Source: Phycisphaerae bacterium
Lineage (GTDB): Bacteria; Planctomycetota; Phycisphaerae; Tepidisphaerales; Tepidisphaeraceae
Direction: 5' to 3'
NCBI GenBank assembly: GCA_014380825.1
Contig: JACMJD010000648.1
Span: 1-9,649, forward strand
DNA: 9,649 nt
In this document: one piece after another, positions 6,879 through 9,649 of the stretch
How positions within the stretch are numbered: the first letter of the stretch is position 1
Layout: each line of letters starts with the position of its first letter
The notes under the pieces: model-generated
Told to the model about the DNA's origin: nothing
The model's database searches: none
Seen by the model: the letters and a program-made list of their open reading frames with translations, nothing else
Translations under genes and position numbers: made by a program

Positions 6879-6950
6879 GATTACTTGATTACGTGAGAAG
6901 ACCAGACTCTTCTCACGTAATCACGTAATCACGTATTCAGGTAATCACGT
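6879..6950. repeat. Palindrome plus tandem ACGTAATC repeats after glyQS
   Basis: GATTACTTGATTACGTGAGAAG (6879-6900, just after the glyQS stop) pairs with 6909-6930 at 21 of 22 positions around an eight-base loop. The right side continues as four consecutive eight-base units: ACGTAATC (6915), ACGTAATC (6923), ACGTATTC (6931), AGGTAATC (6939), then ACGT. The stem could end glyQS transcripts, though no U-run follows. The tandem part suggests growth by slippage. Confidence 0.85.
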
Positions 6951-6981
6951 TCCCCCCCTCGTTCAACTCACGTCGGCGCTT

Positions 6982-6987
6982 TATAAT
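6982..6987 (+). promoter_or_regulatory. Probable -10 box of the glycosyltransferase gene
   Basis: A perfect TATAAT lies 63 bases before the ATG at 7051. No good -35 is present at 16-18 bases spacing (TCGTTC at 17), so strength is uncertain. The predicted leader is about 57 nt and contains AGGGAAG (7034-7040), ten bases before the start. Confidence 0.5.
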
Positions 6988-7050
6988 GCGAACCAGCTTG
7001 CGGCAAGGTTGTCGTTGCGGTCCGATTGTGCGCAGGGAAGAACTGGGTTC

Positions 7051-8196
7051 ATGCCAACCACGCAGTTAGACATTCTCGCGCTCGAACCGTTTTACGGCGG
7101 GGCACGCCGCGTCATGCTCGAGTCGCTGATCAAGTGCAGCCGGCATCGCTGGACGCTTCTCAAACTTCCGCCACGCCGAATCGAACGACGATTGATCGCC
7201 GCCGCCCATTGGTTCGCGGAGCAACTTTCCCGACACTGGGCGGGGCGGTGCGATATCCTGTTTACCAGCGAGGCGATGAACCTGGCGGATCTGTATCGCC
7301 TGGTTCCCGCGCTCACCAAGCAGCCGTCCGTCGTTTATTTTCATGGCAATCAGTTGCCCGATCCGAACGCGACGACCGAGTCGGCGCTGGATCTGGTCAA
7401 CCTGAACACCGCGGCCGCGGCGACGGAGATCTGGTTTAACTCGATGTTTCACCTGCGCAGCTTCCTCGCAAAGGCGACGGCGCTGGTCCGAAAGCATCCG
7501 GAATTATCGGCACAGAATCCGATGCCCGAAATTGCCGGCAAGGCGCAGCTCATGTCGCCGCCGGTCGATCTGCGCCATCTGAATGACCTCATGCGCAGCT
7601 CGCAGGTAAAGCGCGAAAAGCGGACGATCTTCTGCGAGACCCGCGACGCCGATCGCGATCTATTGAACAGGGCCCTTTCGACGCTCATGCGTCGCGGCGA
7701 ACATTTCAAACTGATCACGATCGGAAATCTGGACGGCGTCAGCGAAGAGCTGCCGCGCGAAACATTGTCCGAAAACGACGACACGGCCCAGCTTCAGGCG
7801 ATGCTTCGCGCGGGCGTGTTCATGAGCGTGAAAGTCGCCGCGCCGAACGATCACCACGCCGTCCGCGCCCTGGCGGCCGGTTGTTTTCCGATGATGCCCA
7901 ACACGGGCGTGTACCGCGAATTACTCCCGGAGATGCTTCACCCAGCCTGCCTGTACAACGGCGAGCCGGACCAGCTCGCCGGCCGAATGCAGGATGTCTG
8001 GCACCTGGAGCGCCCGCAAGGCTACAACGAACAGCTCGGCACGATCCTGCGGAAATTCGATCCCGTCGTCGCGTGTGCCGCGATCGACCAGCGGCTTGAA
8101 GATCTGGTCACGTCGCGGCTGATGCAGGCCGAGTTGAGTTCGATGAGCAGCAACACGGCGAGCGGAAATGCGACGCAGAAAACCAACCGCGGATAA
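7051..8196 (+). CDS. GT-B glycosyltransferase of the DUF3524 / queuosine-tRNA mannosyltransferase-like family, with degenerate active-site motifs
   Basis: This is a 381-residue soluble protein. The N-terminal half matches, as I recall it, the DUF3524 domain of human GTDC1/QTMAN, which mannosylates queuosine in tRNA(Asp): LALEPFYGGARR (9-20), then FTSEAMNLADL, VVYFHGNQLPDP with His98, and EIWFNSMFHLRSFL. The C-terminal half is the nucleotide-sugar side (FKLITIGNLDGV; ALAAGCFPMMPNTGVYRELLPE around 272-292). Several hallmark residues differ. The family's FHENQL reads FHGNQL, the EHDK segment reads TRDADRD, and the two glutamates of the EX7E motif (HEFFGxAxxEA in QTMAN) align to Pro and Arg in APNDHHAVRALAAG. 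The fold is therefore well supported but mannosyl transfer is not. It may use another donor or be inactive. A TTG at 7009 could add 14 residues; ATG 7051 is preferred because the conserved domain begins just after it. It probably has its own promoter. Confidence 0.82.
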   Translation: MPTTQLDILALEPFYGGARRVMLESLIKCSRHRWTLLKLPPRRIERRLIAAAHWFAEQLSRHWAGRCDILFTSEAMNLADLYRLVPALTKQPSVVYFHGNQLPDPNATTESALDLVNLNTAAAATEIWFNSMFHLRSFLAKATALVRKHPELSAQNPMPEIAGKAQLMSPPVDLRHLNDLMRSSQVKREKRTIFCETRDADRDLLNRALSTLMRRGEHFKLITIGNLDGVSEELPRETLSENDDTAQLQAMLRAGVFMSVKVAAPNDHHAVRALAAGCFPMMPNTGVYRELLPEMLHPACLYNGEPDQLAGRMQDVWHLERPQGYNEQLGTILRKFDPVVACAAIDQRLEDLVTSRLMQAELSSMSSNTASGNATQKTNRG

Positions 8197-8427
8197 CCCG
8201 TCGACCGCAAATTCAACACGCCGCCCCTGAGCGTACCCGCGAAGGGTCGGATCGTCTTGTCGAGTCACCACCACGACGAAGACCAGCGGTCCGAAGTCCG
8301 CGGCTCTAAAAATCACCCGTGTCTACCGAGTGAATCTGGAGACTCTGCGCCCCCACGTCCGATAATCAGTGTTATGTTAAGTTCGATGGCGGTGGGAAAG
8401 TTTGATGCTGGAGGATGCTTCAACACA

Positions 8428-8546
8428 GGCAGGTGCGGGAATTGAACCCGCTCCGGTTCAGAGTGCTTGGACTACCCGTCCACGCACACATTGCCGCCGG
8501 GGTTTGTCCAGATGGACCCCGGGCCTTACCGTTCGGCCAACCTGCC
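8428..8546 (-). tRNA. Atypical tRNA-like gene with an oversized anticodon loop and 43-nt variable arm; identity unresolved
   Basis: Numbering runs from 8546 on the minus strand. GGCAGGT (1-7) pairs perfectly with ACCTGCC (113-119), giving a 7-bp acceptor stem. U8 is present. A D-arm follows (GCC 10-12 / GGC 22-24, loop with GAACGGTAA). The T-arm is GCGGG / CCCGC (96-100 / 108-112) with loop TTCAATT, a perfect TTCRANY loop. Where the anticodon arm belongs, CCGGGGT / ACCCCGG (25-31 / 44-50) encloses a 12-nt loop, CCATCTGGACAA, with no standard U33-xxx-R37 setting. Residues 51-93 form a variable arm: CGG/CCG, a 6x6 internal loop, then GTGC/GCAC, a G-A mismatch and TGGAC/GTCCA closed by GGGTA. 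Total length is 119 nt against about 75-95 for tRNAs. No CCA is encoded; the next base is U. The parts are too regular for chance, but it may be a non-decoding tRNA-like RNA or a decayed serine/leucine-type tRNA. Confidence 0.6.
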
Positions 8547-8564
8547 ACCAACGTGACACGGACA

Positions 8565-8570
8565 ATTGTA
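8565..8570 (-). promoter_or_regulatory. -10 box for the tRNA-like RNA
   Basis: On the minus strand TACAAT (8570-8565) matches the -10 consensus at five of six bases and lies 18 bases before the first acceptor-stem base. Transcription starting about seven bases downstream would give an 11-nt leader before the structured RNA. A clear -35 is not visible. Confidence 0.4.
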
Positions 8571-8643
8571 CATCTGGCGTTGACGTTCCCGCCGGCTCGG
8601 CTCTCGTGTGAGCATGCCCAAGTGGAAGTCGGTGGACGCCCGC

Positions 8644-8720
8644 TCATCCTGAGCAACGCAAAGGATCTCGGCGGCGGGATGGTTTCCGGCTACCGAGATC
8701 CTTGACTGCGTTCAGGATGA
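8644..8720. repeat. Palindromic intergenic repeat, copy 2 (CATCCTGAGC type)
   Basis: The left arm (8644-8671, starting TCATCCTGAGCAACGC) and the reverse complement of the right arm (8693-8720, starting TCATCCTGAACGCAGTC) share their outer and inner parts, including AAGGATCTCGG, around a 21-base loop. It is the same family as 2372-2451 although 6.2 kb away, with C/T differences that keep base pairing within each copy. It sits between the tRNA-like gene and the downstream end of the small-protein operon. Confidence 0.85.
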
Positions 8721-8765
8721 CAGACTGCGATGATCCGTGCGGCAATATTAACGAAAGATCAGTCA

Positions 8766-9038
8766 TCAATCGTGGAACAGATCGAGCACCGGCTTCAAGT
8801 CGCGCAGGCGAATCTGTCGTGCGGCGGCTTCCCAGGTGAAGACAGCCATCTGGCCCGTTCGGTTGTCGCAGATATAGAGCGCCTCGCCGCCCAGGGAGAT
8901 GCGCGAGGTGACCAGGGTGAAGTCGCGTTCCTTGAACGCCATATCCGCCTGCGCCGTCCGAATCGGCATGAGGTTCGCCAGGAACAGGACCAGCGCGGTG
9001 ACCGTTAGAATTCCGATTCCGTAAGTTTTCTTATCCAT
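8766..9038 (-). CDS. Small exported protein, 90 residues, unknown function
   Basis: I do not recognise a named family. Residues 1-31 form a signal peptide or membrane anchor: MDKKTYGIGILTVTALVLFL, then ANLMPIRTAQA with a possible cleavage site after AQA (29-31). The remaining 59 residues look beta-rich: FTLVTSRISLGGEALYICD, then NRTGQMAVFTWEAA and a C-terminal LRDLKPVLDLF. The segment ALYICDNRTGQMAVFTW resembles VVYILDTTNGVMTAATY of the upstream neighbour, in the same position relative to the C-terminus. The start at 9038 was chosen because the signal sequence begins there and GAGG lies six bases upstream; an in-frame ATG at 9098 would bury the signal sequence. It lies 56 bp after the neighbour's stop, probably in one operon. 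Confidence 0.72.
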   Translation of the reverse strand: MDKKTYGIGILTVTALVLFLANLMPIRTAQADMAFKERDFTLVTSRISLGGEALYICDNRTGQMAVFTWEAAARQIRLRDLKPVLDLFHD

Positions 9039-9094
9039 GATTGGCCTCGTCGAATTAATGATGAGTTTGAAAAAGGGTGATCGCATCGCGGAAT

Positions 9095-9436
9095 TCATTT
9101 ACGCCCTTTTGGCGCATTCGGCTGATTCTGAGCGGCGCCGCGGGCGAAGATCTCGGTGACGTTGATCTGCGCCTGGCTGACGAGCTTTCCGCCCCCCGTG
9201 GCTTGATCGTACGTCGCGGCGGTCATCACGCCGTTGGTCGTATCGAGGATGTAAACGACGCCCGCGCTGCCGCCGGTGACTTCGCCGGGGATCATCGCAT
9301 ACTCACCCGGCCGGCGCGCGTTTTGCGCATTATTCTGCGCGGCGACGGCGGTGTTGCCGGGCGTGAACCGGCCCAGGAATGTGACGAGCAAAAGCGCGTT
9401 GAGCGCAATCAGCGCCCAGAACATGGTCGACTTCAT
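9095..9436 (-). CDS. Small exported protein, 113 residues, unknown function
   Basis: No named family is recognised. Residues 1-32 are a signal peptide or anchor: MKSTMFWALIALNALLLVTF, then LGRFTPGNTAVA with a likely cleavage site at AVA (30-32). A low-complexity Asn/Gln/Ala stretch (AAQNNAQNARRPGEY) follows. Then comes a beta-type segment, GGSAGVVYILDTTNGVMTA, similar to one strand-turn-strand unit of a beta-propeller, and a tail rich in Gln, Asn, Pro and Lys (GAAQNQPNAPKGRK). GGGAGG lies six bases before the ATG, a strong Shine-Dalgarno that decides this start over an ATG 46 codons earlier. It precedes the 90-residue protein by 56 bp and follows the membrane-protein end at 9526 by 89 bp, all on the same strand, so joint transcription is likely. 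Confidence 0.75.
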   Translation of the reverse strand: MKSTMFWALIALNALLLVTFLGRFTPGNTAVAAQNNAQNARRPGEYAMIPGEVTGGSAGVVYILDTTNGVMTAATYDQATGGGKLVSQAQINVTEIFARGAAQNQPNAPKGRK

Positions 9437-9500
9437 ATCAGACCTCCCAAAACAAGTTGGTGAATCGATCGTGAAGGATAGATTGTTTTCGTCGCGGCGT

Positions 9501-9529
9501 GAATCCCGGCATTTAATCCCGGCACTTAA
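9501..9529. repeat. Short direct repeat AATCCCGGCAYTT
   Basis: GAATCCCGGCATTT is followed at once by AATCCCGGCACTTAAT, two 13-base units differing at one position. The second overlaps the stop codon of the gene to its right. The position between two minus-strand genes could make it a protein-binding site or simple slippage. Confidence 0.5.
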
Positions 9530-9649
9530 TCGAGGTGTGAGCGATTGGCATTCTTGAACATCACGCCCACACACAAAGCGGTCAGCACGATGAAGATGAT
9601 CCAGGAGAGCGCCGTGCCACTTTCTTCGAGCGTGACCTTCTGTGGATAA
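9526..9649 (-). CDS. C-terminal end of a membrane protein, 5' part outside the window
   Basis: Only the last 40 residues and the TAA stop are present. They read YPQKVTLEESGTALSWIIFI and then VLTALCVGVMFKNANRSHLD. This holds one hydrophobic segment of about 20 residues (WIIFIVLTALCVGVMF) followed by a short positively charged tail, which fits the last transmembrane helix of a membrane protein with its C-terminus in the cytoplasm. The ending resembles that of planctomycete ABC-2-type permeases as I remember them, but 40 residues cannot establish this. It is the first gene of the apparent minus-strand group with the two small exported proteins. Confidence 0.65.
   Translation of the reverse strand, partial: YPQKVTLEESGTALSWIIFIVLTALCVGVMFKNANRSHLD

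Noticed and set aside
6915..6950. Possible CRISPR array
   Set aside because: The repeats are eight bases long, directly adjacent and without spacers, and no cas gene is present.
8226..8300. Possible third, decayed copy of the CATCCTGAGCG repeat (CCCCTGAGCG...GAAGGGTCGGATCG)
   Set aside because: Only the start of the motif matches, the GGATCTCG core is absent and no inverted partner arm was found.
8197..8427. Gap between the glycosyltransferase and the tRNA-like RNA
   Set aside because: No frame here has a start, ribosome site and coding character. A few AT-rich hexamers (TTATGT around 8372) do not form a convincing promoter, and no clear terminator was seen.
8428..8546. Possible tmRNA or selenocysteine tRNA
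   Set aside because: It has no tag reading frame and lacks the tmRNA 5' sequence pattern. For tRNA(Sec) the acceptor stem is 7 bp rather than 8, and no UCA anticodon sits in a 7-nt loop.

Overview
The window is a GC-rich bacterial chromosome segment of house-keeping genes. It most likely comes from the Planctomycetota, and probably a Phycisphaerae-like lineage. That placement is an inference from several points: starts often lack a Shine-Dalgarno sequence, a TPR protein of a type I associate with this phylum sits beside peptide deformylase and ribosomal protein S20, a secreted family 31 glycosidase is present, and intergenic gaps are rich in palindromes. No mobile element, CRISPR array or rRNA was seen.

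Left part (1-3002, minus strand). Peptide deformylase (def) is followed by methionyl-tRNA formyltransferase (fmt). The two enzymes add and remove the formyl group on initiator methionine. After a GC-rich hairpin comes a secreted glycoside hydrolase of family 31, cut by the left edge at residue 385.

Middle (3184-8196, plus strand). A 468-residue TPR protein diverges from def. It is followed by rpsT (ribosomal protein S20), glyQS (alpha2-type glycyl-tRNA synthetase) and a GT-B glycosyltransferase with the DUF3524 / tRNA-queuosine mannosyltransferase (QTMAN) architecture. Most genes here serve translation. Each gap after the TPR gene, rpsT and glyQS holds a different long imperfect palindrome, as does the def-fmt gap. 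These four gaps contain four unrelated palindrome types, and one type recurs at 8644-8720.

Right part (8428-9649, minus strand). A 119-nt tRNA-like RNA has a canonical acceptor stem, D-arm and T-arm but an oversized anticodon loop and a 43-nt variable arm, with a -10 box just upstream. It is followed to the right by a second copy of the def-fmt type palindrome. Next come two small exported proteins whose C-terminal halves look related, and the last 40 residues of a membrane protein cut by the right edge. These last three may form one minus-strand operon.

The most interesting items are the atypical tRNA-like RNA, the glycosyltransferase that has lost its EX7E glutamates, the tandem small exported proteins, and the variety of palindromes. 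None amounts to a demonstrated new system; each needs the searches named below.
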